Assembly: GCF_019969685.1 (NCBI RefSeq)
Contig: NZ_JAHXYZ010000001.1
Coordinates: 124,001 to 188,000, forward strand
DNA length: 64,000 nt
DNA from: Microbacterium sp. EST19A
GTDB lineage: Bacteria; Actinomycetota; Actinomycetes; Actinomycetales; Microbacteriaceae
Direction of reading: 5' to 3'
Program-made: the position numbers and the translations under genes
In this document: one piece after another, positions 1 through 7,647 of the stretch
How positions within the stretch are numbered: position 1 is the stretch's first letter
How the letters are laid out: every line of letters begins with the position of its first letter
Notes under the pieces: generated by a model
What the model was told of the DNA's origin: nothing
The model's input: only the letters and a program-made list of their open reading frames with translations
The model's database searches: none

Positions 1-8
1 CTGCTCCT

Positions 9-1043
9 TCACGTCGCGGTTGTCGTGTGAGGGCGGCGTCGCGTGCCGCAGTGGATGTTGAGCGTGGCGGCAGCTTCACGACACAACCCGCGTGCGTCAG
101 ACGGGGAAACGGAGAGCTGTCGAGCCACCCGCGCGGCCGCCACCTCGAGCGTGCTCGAGGTCTGGACAACGGCCACCACCGTTGCAGTGATCGGCGACAG
201 CAGCCGGCGGCGCGGAGTCCCGGTGTCAGCGAGCAAGAATCCGTCCGCCGTCTCGAGCAGGAAAGGGTCCGTGGTCAGCGGTGCGGCGTCTGCGAGGCGA
301 TCGTCGACAGGCGACCAGCCGAAGCCCGAGATCTTGACGGCCGAGAGCCGGAGCATCTTCATGAGGTCCGTCGCGAAGAGGTACCGCCCGATCGATTCGC
401 GGGTCTCGAGATCGGCGGCGAGCTCCTCTCGCGTCGCCATGTCTCCCCACGCCGCGACACCGGGGAGAGGGGCGGCGAGCACGGTCGGCAATTCCTCGAA
501 GGTACCGATGACTTCGCCTCGCATGCCGACGCTGACCCTTCCGTCGGAGCGAACCCTGATGGCGCTCGGAGTCAGGCGCTCACGCGGGTTCATCAGAGCG
601 GCGCGATCTGCGAGGAGCACCCGCGGGTCGATCAGGGCCGACGGGAACACGCCCGTGTCACGAGCGATCTCGGCATCCGTCAGGAAGGCGTACCACCCGG
701 CGGCGTCGAGCAGGCACACCGCTGTCGGGCCGACGATCTGAACGAACACCGCAGCGACGTAGTCCTGCACCTCGACGGACGTCTCCCCGAGGAACAGCTC
801 GTCGCCGATCTCATCCAACGCGCCGCGGTAGCGGACCGCGCGAGCAGGCCCTTCGTACCGGCCGCTGGTCTCCGGCAGAAGGACCACGTCATCGCGGCCG
901 GCCACTTCGCGGATGCCCTCTGTCGGGGCTCCGCTCTCCACGAGGAATACCCGGGAGTACTCTTCGCGCTGTCCGGTGATCCATTCGCGTATCGCCCGCG
1001 CTCCGACCTGCTCTGATTCAGTTGACCGTCCGCCGTCTCGCAT
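9..1043 (-). CDS. PqqD-like (RRE) domain protein, possible daptide-type RiPP recognition protein
   Basis: A 344-residue protein starting IREW..YSRVFLVESG after a short N-terminus. The middle is unlike any enzyme I know. The last ~75 residues (LLSPITATVVAVVQ ... SVSPSDARGLCREA) have the layout of a PqqD-type winged-helix RiPP recognition element: a TATVV segment followed by a helix-turn-helix-like stretch. Architecture and style resemble the RRE proteins (MpaB type) of daptide clusters described in Microbacterium; that assignment is from memory and unverified. The minus-strand sequence just after the stop is AGGAGCAG, a strong ribosome binding site for a further gene beyond the left edge, so this is probably an early gene of an operon. 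The start is ATG at 1043 (TGATG overlap with an unconvincing upstream frame); an in-frame extension upstream has Arg-rich non-coding character. Confidence 0.5.
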   Translation of the reverse strand: MRDGGRSTESEQVGARAIREWITGQREEYSRVFLVESGAPTEGIREVAGRDDVVLLPETSGRYEGPARAVRYRGALDEIGDELFLGETSVEVQDYVAAVFVQIVGPTAVCLLDAAGWYAFLTDAEIARDTGVFPSALIDPRVLLADRAALMNPRERLTPSAIRVRSDGRVSVGMRGEVIGTFEELPTVLAAPLPGVAAWGDMATREELAADLETRESIGRYLFATDLMKMLRLSAVKISGFGWSPVDDRLADAAPLTTDPFLLETADGFLLADTGTPRRRLLSPITATVVAVVQTSSTLEVAAARVARQLSVSPSDARGLCREAAATLNIHCGTRRRPHTTTAT

Positions 1044-1045
1044 CA

Positions 1046-1457
1046 CGCGACTTCCCGCTGGTTCGCGTCGTCGGACTTCCGGCGGGCACCGTCGCCCGTC
1101 ATCGGCGGCGCCCCGCTCGCGTGAGGGATGGAGTCGACCGGAGGAGTTCTCGACGTTGACGGTGCGGTGACGAAGTCGGCAGGCCTCGCGACCTGAGGCC
1201 GCTCTGCCGGCGGCCGGCCGCCCCGGTGCTGCGCGACAGCGGTCCCCGCGTGGTGAACCCGTCTCGCCGACGTCGCTGATCTCATGTCGATTCGTCCCCC
1301 AGAAGACGCGCCGGGACAGCGAAGACATCATCCGGTCGACTCTTTCGCATCCCCATGCGAGGACTTTACGTCCTCACCTGAGGATAGAGATTTCATCCAT
1401 CGAGTGCAATATTTCAGCCGCAGCGCCGCGGTGGAGGAAGCGGGCGCCGCGGAGATC
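1046..1457. other. Non-coding or unrecognised interval with small inverted repeats
   Basis: Neither strand gives a convincing protein. Minus-strand frames of 80, 24 and 22 codons exist, and the first two overlap their neighbours by ATGA and TGATG, but their composition looks like random high-GC translation. Inverted repeats cluster near the DeoR end: TCGCAT/ATGCGA at 1345-1360, GAGGAC/GTCCTC at 1359-1375 and TCCTC/GAGGA at 1371-1384. They could form alternative hairpins in a transcript running into the RRE gene. If the left gene is a RiPP recognition protein, a precursor gene would be expected about here, but I could not find one. Confidence 0.4.
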
Positions 1458-2177
1458 TCAGCTCGCGCGGAATCGCGGGCCGTGAGGATCGAAGATCACG
1501 CCCGAGATCTCGTCGAGGCCGAGCACCGGGAATCGCGAGACGGCGCCGACCTTCTCCGCACTGGCCAGGACGAAGACATCGGCGCTGCGTGCCGCGAGTG
1601 CGCGCTTCGTCACCGCATCATCGAGATCTCCGGTCGTCAGTCCGTGCACGGGGTCGACCCCGGTCGCACCGAGGAAGAACACATCCGCGGCGAGTCGGGC
1701 GATCGCCTCCTGCGCCAGCGCTCCTCCCGACACGGAGGAATGCCTGCTGAGCTCGCCGCCGATCATCAGGACTCGGGCGGAGGAGTGCTCCAGGGTGGTC
1801 AGCGCGACGGCGGGACTCGGGGTGATGACGGTCAGGTCGGCGCCGTGCGGCAGCATCCGCGCCATCGCCAATGTGGTCGTCCCGGCATCCAGGATGATCG
1901 TCGACCCGGGATGGATCATCGAGACGGCCGCTCGGGCGACCCTCTCCTTGCTTTCGGTCGCCACGCTCAGTCGCTGCTCGACAGGAGCGTCGGCGGCCGG
2001 CACGGGCAGCGCGCCGCCGTACACGCGGATGCACAGGCCGGCCTCAGCGAGTTCGCGCAGATCGCGACGGATCGAGTCCTCCGACACGCCCAGTTCGGCG
2101 GCGACCGCCTTTGCGACGACGCGACCCTCCGCCGAGAGGATCCCACGGAGATGGTCCTTGCGCTGCACACTCAGCAT
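1458..2177 (-). CDS. DeoR/GlpR-family transcriptional regulator
   Basis: A 239-residue repressor. The N-terminal DeoR helix-turn-helix (residues ~1-55) shows the diagnostic VSEDSIRRDLRELAEAG recognition helix followed by RVYGGA. The C-terminal sugar-phosphate sensor domain has the DAGTTT phosphate-binding loop and a GGEL strand. Family members usually sense a phosphorylated sugar intermediate and repress a nearby sugar gene set. Here the divergent neighbour at 2234 is a DUF4406 protein only 56 bp away, and two tandem decamers in the gap (2193-2212) are a plausible operator. An SD (AGGAAGAAG) precedes the ATG. The effector cannot be read from the sequence. Confidence 0.85.
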   Translation of the reverse strand: MLSVQRKDHLRGILSAEGRVVAKAVAAELGVSEDSIRRDLRELAEAGLCIRVYGGALPVPAADAPVEQRLSVATESKERVARAAVSMIHPGSTIILDAGTTTLAMARMLPHGADLTVITPSPAVALTTLEHSSARVLMIGGELSRHSSVSGGALAQEAIARLAADVFFLGATGVDPVHGLTTGDLDDAVTKRALAARSADVFVLASAEKVGAVSRFPVLGLDEISGVIFDPHGPRFRAS

Positions 2178-2192
2178 TCACACTTCTTCCTG

Positions 2193-2212
2193 TTATTGCA
2201 CGTTGTTGCATG
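2193..2212. promoter_or_regulatory. Tandem decamer repeat, candidate DeoR operator
   Basis: TTATTGCACG is followed directly by TTGTTGCATG (8 of 10 identical) between the divergent DeoR and DUF4406 genes. A one-helical-turn period suits cooperative DeoR-family binding. Confidence 0.45.
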
Positions 2213-2220
2213 GTTAACGC

Positions 2221-2226
2221 TACTGT
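2221..2226 (+). promoter_or_regulatory. -10 box for leaderless DUF4406 gene
   Basis: TACTGT lies 7 nt before ATG 2234, with no SD between. A weak -35 (TTGCAC, 2196-2201) is 19 nt upstream. Confidence 0.5.
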
Positions 2227-2233
2227 GTCTCGC

Positions 2234-2590
2234 ATGAAGAAACCACTCCTGATCCTGATCGCCGGCCCCTACCGCTCCGGGACGGGCGGCGACCCCGCCG
2301 CGATCGGCCGCAACCTCGAGCGCCTCGAGACCGCCGCGGCGCCCATCCACCGGCTCGGCCACGTGCCCATGATCGGCGAATGGGTCGCGCTGCCGACACT
2401 CCGCGGGCTCGACGACACCGAGACCGCGGACAACGACGTGATGTACGAGACGGCCGCCCGCCTCCTGCAGCACTGCGATGCCGTCCTGCGACTGCCGGGC
2501 GAATCGGCCGGCGCCGACACGGACGTCGCGATCGCACGCGAGCGCGGTCTGCCCGTGTATCGGAGCGTCCAGGAGATCCCCGCCGCCTGA
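2234..2590 (+). CDS. DUF4406 (nucleoside deoxyribosyltransferase-like) protein
   Basis: A 118-residue soluble protein of the DUF4406 type, related in fold to nucleoside 2-deoxyribosyltransferases. It shows the IAGPYRSG N-terminal strand-loop, a central HCDAVLRLPG segment and the SAGADTDVAIARERGLPVY C-terminal motif typical of this fold. The role in the cell is not established. The start at 2234 was chosen over upstream ATGs because MKKPLLILIAGPY matches the family N-terminus and a TACTGT box sits 7 nt upstream (leaderless). It is divergent from the DeoR repressor, which may control it. Confidence 0.7.
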   Translation: MKKPLLILIAGPYRSGTGGDPAAIGRNLERLETAAAPIHRLGHVPMIGEWVALPTLRGLDDTETADNDVMYETAARLLQHCDAVLRLPGESAGADTDVAIARERGLPVYRSVQEIPAA

Positions 2591-2640
2591 CCCGGTCACG
2601 CGGCACCCGGCCGATCGGATAAGATGAACAGGTTGTTCCT

Positions 2641-2728
2641 GGTGACGTGTCCGAGCGGCCGAAGGAGCACGCTTGGAAAGCGTGTGTTGTGCAAGCAACC
2701 GCGGGTTCGAATCCCGCCGTCACCGCCA
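2641..2728 (+). tRNA. tRNA-Ser (GGA)
   Basis: An 88-nt class II tRNA. Acceptor GGTGACG pairs with CGTCACC, the anticodon loop is CTTGGAAAG (anticodon GGA), there is a long variable arm (TGTTGTGCAAGCAA), a GGTTCGAATCC T-loop and an encoded CCA end. Confidence 0.95.
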
Positions 2729-2733
2729 CGACC

Positions 2734-2770
2734 GAAGGCCCTGATTCTCTTGAGAACCGGGGCCTTCTTC
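2734..2770 (+). terminator. Terminator after tRNA-Ser
   Basis: AAGGCCC (2735-2741) pairs with GGGCCTT (2760-2766), with an inner TCTC/GAGA pairing, followed by a T-rich CTTCTTCG. Confidence 0.6.
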
Positions 2771-2831
2771 GTTCCCTCGACCGGCGTTCGCCGCATTCCG
2801 ACCGATTCTCGTAGGAGTTCGGCCGCGACGC

Positions 2832-2837
2832 TAATCT
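2832..2837 (+). promoter_or_regulatory. -10 box for leaderless K+ channel gene
   Basis: TAATCT ends 6 nt before ATG 2844, with no SD. Confidence 0.55.
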
Positions 2838-2843
2838 GGGCGG

Positions 2844-3563
2844 ATGTATGGGGAGCGACTTGAGCGATGGTCCAAAGCCGTTGAATGGCCCCTGACGATT
2901 TCCGCGCTCGTATTCTTCGTCGCGTATGCGAGTCAGATCATCACAAGCCCCGAGGGCGCGTGGGGAGCGGTTGCGGAAGCGACGATCTGGATCACCTGGG
3001 GGATGTTCCTCGTCGACTATCTGGTGCGGCTCACGATCACGGAGCACAGATGGCGGTGGTTCTACCGGCACCTCCTCGACCTCGCCATCGTGGCTCTTCC
3101 CATGCTCCGGCCGTTGCGCCTGATGCGATTCCTCACCGTCGTCGCCCTCGTGCAGCGTTCCGCCGGCAATGTCCTGCGGGGTCGAGTCGCGATCTATACG
3201 ATCGGCGCTGCCCTTCTGATCATCGTCATCGCCGCCCTCGCCGTGCTCGACGCCGAGCAGGGCGCAGGCAACATCGACACCTTCGGCGAAGCCCTCTGGT
3301 GGGCATTCGTCACCATGACGACGGTCGGCTACGGCGACTACTTCCCTGTCACCTTCACCGGGCGGGTGGTCGCCGCGGGCCTCATGGTCGGCGGGATCGC
3401 GTTGATCGGAGTCGTCACCGCGACACTCGCCTCCTGGATCGTGGAACGCGTCTCGCTCGACTCCTCCACCGCGGCAACGGCGACCGCGGATCAAGTCGAA
3501 GCACTGCGTCGAGAACTGGGCGAGGTGCGGGCGATGCTGGAAGCCGCCGGAGACGAGAAGTAG
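2844..3563 (+). CDS. Voltage-gated-type potassium channel
   Basis: A 239-residue membrane protein with the 6-helix Kv layout. Hydrophobic helices lie at about residues 15-35 and 45-62. A short S4-like segment, RPLRLMRF (89-96), carries three arginines. The selectivity filter TVGYGD is at residues 160-165 between the pore helix and S6. A C-terminal tail of ~30 residues (VEALRRELGEVRAMLEAAG) looks like a coiled coil and may help tetramerise. It should conduct K+ across the cytoplasmic membrane; whether it gates on voltage is uncertain because S4 is weakly charged. The gene is single, starts leaderless after TAATCT, and has no functional link to its neighbours. Confidence 0.9.
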   Translation: MYGERLERWSKAVEWPLTISALVFFVAYASQIITSPEGAWGAVAEATIWITWGMFLVDYLVRLTITEHRWRWFYRHLLDLAIVALPMLRPLRLMRFLTVVALVQRSAGNVLRGRVAIYTIGAALLIIVIAALAVLDAEQGAGNIDTFGEALWWAFVTMTTVGYGDYFPVTFTGRVVAAGLMVGGIALIGVVTATLASWIVERVSLDSSTAATATADQVEALRRELGEVRAMLEAAGDEK

Positions 3564-3608
3564 TCGCTGCTCACCCGGGGCATGTCGTGATGGGCGTTTC
3601 GTTCCGGT

Positions 3609-4211
3609 TCAGCCGGCCTCGTCGAACTTCACGCCGTACATGTGCCCGGAGCCGGGAAGCCGCACCATGCCGAGGCGCTCGTAGAAGGCGGCCGCACCGG
3701 TGTTGTTCGGGTCGATGCCGAGGTGCAGTCCACGCACTCCCCGACGGGTGAGCTCGGCGAACAGTGTCTCCATGAGGCGGCGGCCGAGCCCCTGCCCCTG
3801 CGTCTCAGGGAGCAGGTCGATGTGCAGGTGCGCGGGATACTCGGCCGCGTTCGGCTCGATCCCCGGCATCCGCTCGTAGCCGTACTCGATCATCTTCTCT
3901 TCGCGGGTCGCGGGCTCTTCCACGCGCGGGAAGCGCTCCCGGAGCGGCGGCCACCACTCGTCGCGGAACCAGGTGTAGAAGGCGTCGGTGTCGTCGGTCG
4001 CCACGATATAGCCGATCGTGCGTCCGTCGTCGGTCTCCACTACCCAGGCGAGGTCCGGATGCCGTTCGACATAGGGCACCGCGAAGAGGTCGCCCCAGAG
4101 ATCGTCGTCCGAGAGGATGCCGGATGCATCGGCCCCGGCATCCGCCGTCTTCACGCAGATCTCGGAGAGCGCGGGGCGATCCGAAGGGCGATACGGGCGG
4201 ATGTGCGACAC
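3609..4211 (-). CDS. GNAT-family N-acetyltransferase
   Basis: A 200-residue GNAT protein. The acetyl-CoA binding motif A is seen as LLPETQGQGLGRRLME, and the C-terminal LGIDPNNTGAAAFYERLGM is typical motif B. Similar proteins, often annotated as N-acetyltransferase or O-GlcNAcase C-terminal-like GNATs, have unknown substrates. The start is GTG at 4211, eight or so bases after a GAGGAG ribosome site; the frame upstream is Arg-rich and not coding. It runs in the same direction as the PAP2 gene 26 bp upstream, so the two may be cotranscribed. Confidence 0.8.
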   Translation of the reverse strand: MSHIRPYRPSDRPALSEICVKTADAGADASGILSDDDLWGDLFAVPYVERHPDLAWVVETDDGRTIGYIVATDDTDAFYTWFRDEWWPPLRERFPRVEEPATREEKMIEYGYERMPGIEPNAAEYPAHLHIDLLPETQGQGLGRRLMETLFAELTRRGVRGLHLGIDPNNTGAAAFYERLGMVRLPGSGHMYGVKFDEAG

Positions 4212-4237
4212 GGAGACTCCTCGATGAATCGGAAGTC

Positions 4238-4870
4238 TCAGCCTATCGGCGCCTCGATGGCCTGCTCGCGACGCTGCCGCACCCACGGCAGCAGCCAGGC
4301 GGCGAGCACCAGCACGACGCCGGCGCCCACGAGAGCGCCGCCGAGCGTGTCGCTCGCCCAGTGCACCGACAGGAAGGTGCGCGAGAGCGCCATCGCAAGG
4401 ATCCAGAGAACGCCGACGATGGCCGTCCAGACCCGGGGGAAGAGCACCCACAGCACGAGTGCGATGGTCGCGGCGTTCGCGGTGTGCCCGGACGGGAACG
4501 ATCCGTAGTCGCTCACGACCAGCATGTCTTCGGGTCGCGCCCTGCCGAAGATCTCTTTGAGCAGCTGCACGGCGCCGGCGCTCAGCGCGAAACAGACGGC
4601 CGCGAACACGGCGCTTCGCCAGCGCCGTGCGAGCAGCAGGGCGACGATCGCGAGGAGCGGTATCCCGAGGATGGCCACCCATCCGCCGCCGATCCAGTTC
4701 AGGACCAGGGCGAACGAGTACATCCCGTCACTGCGGATGCTCTCGATGAGCTCGTTCCACCAGCGGTCGAACCCGGGAGTCTCGGTGTACGCGTACACCA
4801 CGAAGGCGCCGAGAGCCGTAGCGAGCACGAGGCACGCGACGCCCCACCACAGCAGCATCCGTCTGTTCAT
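4238..4870 (-). CDS. PAP2-family membrane phosphatase
   Basis: A 210-residue integral membrane protein with about six hydrophobic helices. All three PAP2 signature motifs are intact: KX6RP at K105-R112-P113, PSGH at 126-129, and SRX5HX3D at S163-R164-H170-D174. The family dephosphorylates lipid phosphates such as undecaprenyl pyrophosphate or phosphatidic acid at the outer face of the membrane. It is flanked closely by the Bcr/CflA pump gene (31 bp) and the GNAT gene (26 bp) on the same strand. The exact substrate cannot be read from the sequence. Confidence 0.88.
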   Translation of the reverse strand: MNRRMLLWWGVACLVLATALGAFVVYAYTETPGFDRWWNELIESIRSDGMYSFALVLNWIGGGWVAILGIPLLAIVALLLARRWRSAVFAAVCFALSAGAVQLLKEIFGRARPEDMLVVSDYGSFPSGHTANAATIALVLWVLFPRVWTAIVGVLWILAMALSRTFLSVHWASDTLGGALVGAGVVLVLAAWLLPWVRQRREQAIEAPIG

Positions 4871-4901
4871 CGTTCCATCATGGCCGACGAACCCTGTGGA
4901 C

Positions 4902-6311
4902 TCAGGGAGTGAGCATCCCGACGGTGCGTGGCCGCACGATCAGCCACAGCGAAAGGATCCCGATCGTGGCACAGCCGACCATGACCGAGGCCATGGTGGT
5001 CGCCGTGATCCCGGCATCCCGCGAGATCCAGCCGACGACCGGCGAGATGAGTCCGGCGACACCGAAGTTCGTCGCCCCGAGGATCGATGCGGCGGTTCCT
5101 GCCGCCTTGCCGTGCCGGTCGAGTGCCAGCACCTGCACGTTCGGGAAGGTGAACCCGCACGCGGTCATGAACACGAAGAGCGGGATGACCGTTCCCCAGA
5201 GGCCGAGACCGAGCTGGTCGGTGACGATGATCGCGACACCCGCCGTCAGCAGCACCGCCGTCGAGAAGGCCAGCACCCACTGCGGCCCGAAGCGCGCGGC
5301 GAGGCGGGACGCGACCTGCACACCCGTGACCACGCCGAGCGAGTTGACCGCGAACAGCAGGCCGTACTGCTGCGCGTCGAGTCCGTGCGTCTCCTGGAAC
5401 AGGAACGGCGAGGCCGAGAGGTAGGAGAACAGCCCGGAGAAGCTCATGCCGCCGATGATCAGCACACCGATGAACACGCGGTCCGTGAGCACCGACTTGT
5501 AGCGCTGCAGCATCGTCGCACCACCGCGTCCGCCCTGACGACGCGCGACGGGCAGAGTCTCGGGCACGAAGATGATCGCCGACAGCAGCATGATCACTCC
5601 GTAGGCCGCGAGCACACCGAAGATGCCCCGCCACGGCATGAGCGTCAGCAGCCACGAGCCGATCAGCGGCGCGATCACCGGGGCCACGCCCGACACCAGC
5701 GCGAGCCGCGACAGCATCACGACCAGACGTCGTCCGCCGAACAGGTCGCGCACGATGGCCATGGCCACGACGCCGCCGGCCGCGGCGCCGATGCCCATCA
5801 GCACGCGGGCGGCGCTGAGCAGACCGAGGTCCGGCGCGAACGCGGCCGCGAGGCTGGCGAGCACGTGCAGCGCGGTGACGGTGATCAGCGGCACGCGTCG
5901 CCCGACCTTGTCGCTGAGCGGACCGACCACGAGCTGGCCGACCGCGAAGCCGATCATCGTGCCGGTGAGCGTCAGCTGGATCGCGGCGGACGTGGTCTGG
6001 AAGTCCTGCTCCAACACCGGGAACGCCGGCAGGTACAGGTCGATCGTGAACGGCCCGAGCGCCGTGAGGGCACCGAGAAGGATGATGTACAGGGTGCGGC
6101 GACCATGCGAGATGGCGTCGCCCGGGTGCAGCATGATCGGCGCGGTCGCCGGGTTGCTCCCGAGCGTGCGGATCGCGCCGGTGGCCGTGGACGTGCGGAT
6201 GCTGCCCGTCACGGTGCGGATGCTGCCGGTCGAGGTGCGGATGCTGCCGGTCTCAGTGGGCTCGGGCTGCGGGGTCGTCGGGATGGAGTCAGTGCGTGGA
6301 GCGTCGGACAC
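4902..6311 (-). CDS. MFS drug efflux transporter, Bcr/CflA type
   Basis: A 469-residue 12-helix transporter. The first helix GALTALGPFTIDLYLPAFP is diagnostic of the Bcr/CflA subfamily, and GPLSDKVGRRVPL is the loop 2-3 MFS motif A. It probably exports drugs or small metabolites by proton antiport. Unusually, it has a ~75-residue cytoplasmic N-terminal extension made of heptads of the type GSIRTST (about three good and two degenerate copies), encoded by a 21-bp DNA tandem repeat at 6196-6258. The start is GTG at 6311, preceded by GGAAGG. An internal start nearer the first helix (ISHGRRTLY region) cannot be excluded, in which case the repeats would lie outside the protein. Confidence 0.87.
   Translation of the reverse strand: MSDAPRTDSIPTTPQPEPTETGSIRTSTGSIRTVTGSIRTSTATGAIRTLGSNPATAPIMLHPGDAISHGRRTLYIILLGALTALGPFTIDLYLPAFPVLEQDFQTTSAAIQLTLTGTMIGFAVGQLVVGPLSDKVGRRVPLITVTALHVLASLAAAFAPDLGLLSAARVLMGIGAAAGGVVAMAIVRDLFGGRRLVVMLSRLALVSGVAPVIAPLIGSWLLTLMPWRGIFGVLAAYGVIMLLSAIIFVPETLPVARRQGGRGGATMLQRYKSVLTDRVFIGVLIIGGMSFSGLFSYLSASPFLFQETHGLDAQQYGLLFAVNSLGVVTGVQVASRLAARFGPQWVLAFSTAVLLTAGVAIIVTDQLGLGLWGTVIPLFVFMTACGFTFPNVQVLALDRHGKAAGTAASILGATNFGVAGLISPVVGWISRDAGITATTMASVMVGCATIGILSLWLIVRPRTVGMLTP
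6196..6258. repeat. 21-bp tandem repeat (three copies) in transporter N-terminus
   Basis: Three 21-bp units beginning CGGATGCTGCC at 6196, 6217 and 6238, with a degenerate fourth toward 6169. They encode the GSIRTxT heptads on the minus strand. Confidence 0.85.
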
Positions 6312-6438
6312 GACGGTCCTTCCGGAGGTCAGGCGTGGGGCGCGCGAGATCGAAACGATTCGACCGGGGAAGCACCCATGCTATCGGAGGACGTCTCCGT
6401 CCGCACCGCCGAGATCGCCGAAGAGGCGTCCCGAAGGG

Positions 6439-7593
6439 TCAGCGACCGATGCTCGCGAGCCCCTGCTCGAGGTCCGCGATCAGGTCGCTCGCATCCTCGA
6501 TGCCGACCGAGAGACGCACCACGTTCTCCGGCACCGCGAGCGGCGTGCCGCGCACCGATGCATGGGTCATGTCGGAGGGGTAGCCGATCAGCGATTCCAC
6601 GCCGCCGAGCGATTCGGCGAGCGCGAACAGCGAGGTGCTCTCGGCGAAGGCGCGGGCCGCGTCGCCGCCGGCGGCGAGGCCGAGCGACAGCATGCCGCCG
6701 AACCCGCTCATCTGCTTCGCGGCGATGTCGTGCCCCGGGTGCGAGGCGAGGCCGGGGTAGAACACCTCGGTGAACTCCGGACGATCGGTCGCCCACTCCG
6801 CGATCGCCTGCGCGTTCTCGGAGTGCTGGCGCATCCGCACCGCGAGCGTCTTGATGCCGCGGGTCGTCAGCCAGGCGTCGAGCGGGGCCGAGACCGCGCC
6901 GACGGCGAACTGCTGGAACTTGATCTGGTCGAAGTAGCGGTCGTCGCCGAACACCACCGCGCCGCCGAGCACGTCGGAGTGTCCGCCGAGGTACTTCGTG
7001 GTGGAGTGCACCACGAAGTCGGCACCGAGAGAAAGGGGCAGCTGCAGAGCCGGGGACGCGAACGTGTTGTCCACGACCAGGAGGAGGCCCGCCTCGTGCG
7101 CGATCTCGGCGATCAGCGCGATGTCCACGACCTTCAGCAGCGGGTTGCTCGGCGTCTCCAGCCAGACGATCTTCGTCTCGGGGCGGATGGCCGCGCGGAG
7201 AGCATCGACGTCGGCGAGCTCGATGGTGCTCGTCTCGATGCCCCAGGGCGCCAGCACCTTGGTGAGCAGGCGGTAGGTGCCGCCATAGACGTCGTTGCCC
7301 AGCACCACATGGTCACCCGGCTTCAGGATGCCGCGCAGCAGCGCGTCCTCCGCGGAGAGCCCCGAGGCGAACGACAGCGCGGCGGTGCCGCCCTCGAGAG
7401 CGGCGACCTGCGTCTCGAGCGACGAGCGCGTGGGGTTGCCGGAGCGGTTGTACTCGAACCCCTGGCGCAGTCCTCCCACGCCGTCCTGCACGTGCGTGGA
7501 GGCCTGGTAGATCGGCGGGATGATCGCACCCGTGGTCGGGTCGGGCGCCTGACCGGCGTGGATGGCTCGGGTGGCGAAGGAGTGCTCGGGCAT
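6439..7593 (-). CDS. metB: Cystathionine gamma-synthase
   Basis: A 384-residue Cys/Met metabolism PLP enzyme. The N-terminus FATRAIHAGQAPDPTTGAIIPPIY is typical of cystathionine gamma-synthase and gamma-lyase. The PLP lysine is K200 in STTKYLGGHSDVLGG; SGLSAEDALL and YNRSGNPTR are family signatures. It joins an activated homoserine to cysteine to make cystathionine, though many actinobacterial members also act as gamma-lyases. The neighbouring cystathionine beta-synthase (54 bp away, same strand) points to reverse transsulfuration, so either role is possible. The start ATG 7593 lies 6 nt after a TAGGCT box, so a leaderless transcript is likely. Confidence 0.88.
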   Translation of the reverse strand: MPEHSFATRAIHAGQAPDPTTGAIIPPIYQASTHVQDGVGGLRQGFEYNRSGNPTRSSLETQVAALEGGTAALSFASGLSAEDALLRGILKPGDHVVLGNDVYGGTYRLLTKVLAPWGIETSTIELADVDALRAAIRPETKIVWLETPSNPLLKVVDIALIAEIAHEAGLLLVVDNTFASPALQLPLSLGADFVVHSTTKYLGGHSDVLGGAVVFGDDRYFDQIKFQQFAVGAVSAPLDAWLTTRGIKTLAVRMRQHSENAQAIAEWATDRPEFTEVFYPGLASHPGHDIAAKQMSGFGGMLSLGLAAGGDAARAFAESTSLFALAESLGGVESLIGYPSDMTHASVRGTPLAVPENVVRLSVGIEDASDLIADLEQGLASIGR

Positions 7594-7599
7594 TACCTC

Positions 7600-7605
7600 A
7601 GCCTA
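7600..7605 (-). promoter_or_regulatory. -10 box for leaderless metB
   Basis: TAGGCT on the minus strand ends 6 nt before ATG 7593. Confidence 0.55.
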
Positions 7606-7647
7606 CGTCCCGCCTCCCGGGGGCGGCCGGGCCTGTTACGCCGCGCG

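Noticed and set aside
1043..1285. 80-codon minus-strand frame overlapping the RRE gene by TGATG, a possible RiPP precursor
   Set aside because: The composition is Arg/Pro/Ala-rich, typical of random high-GC translation, with no leader-core pattern and no ribosome site.
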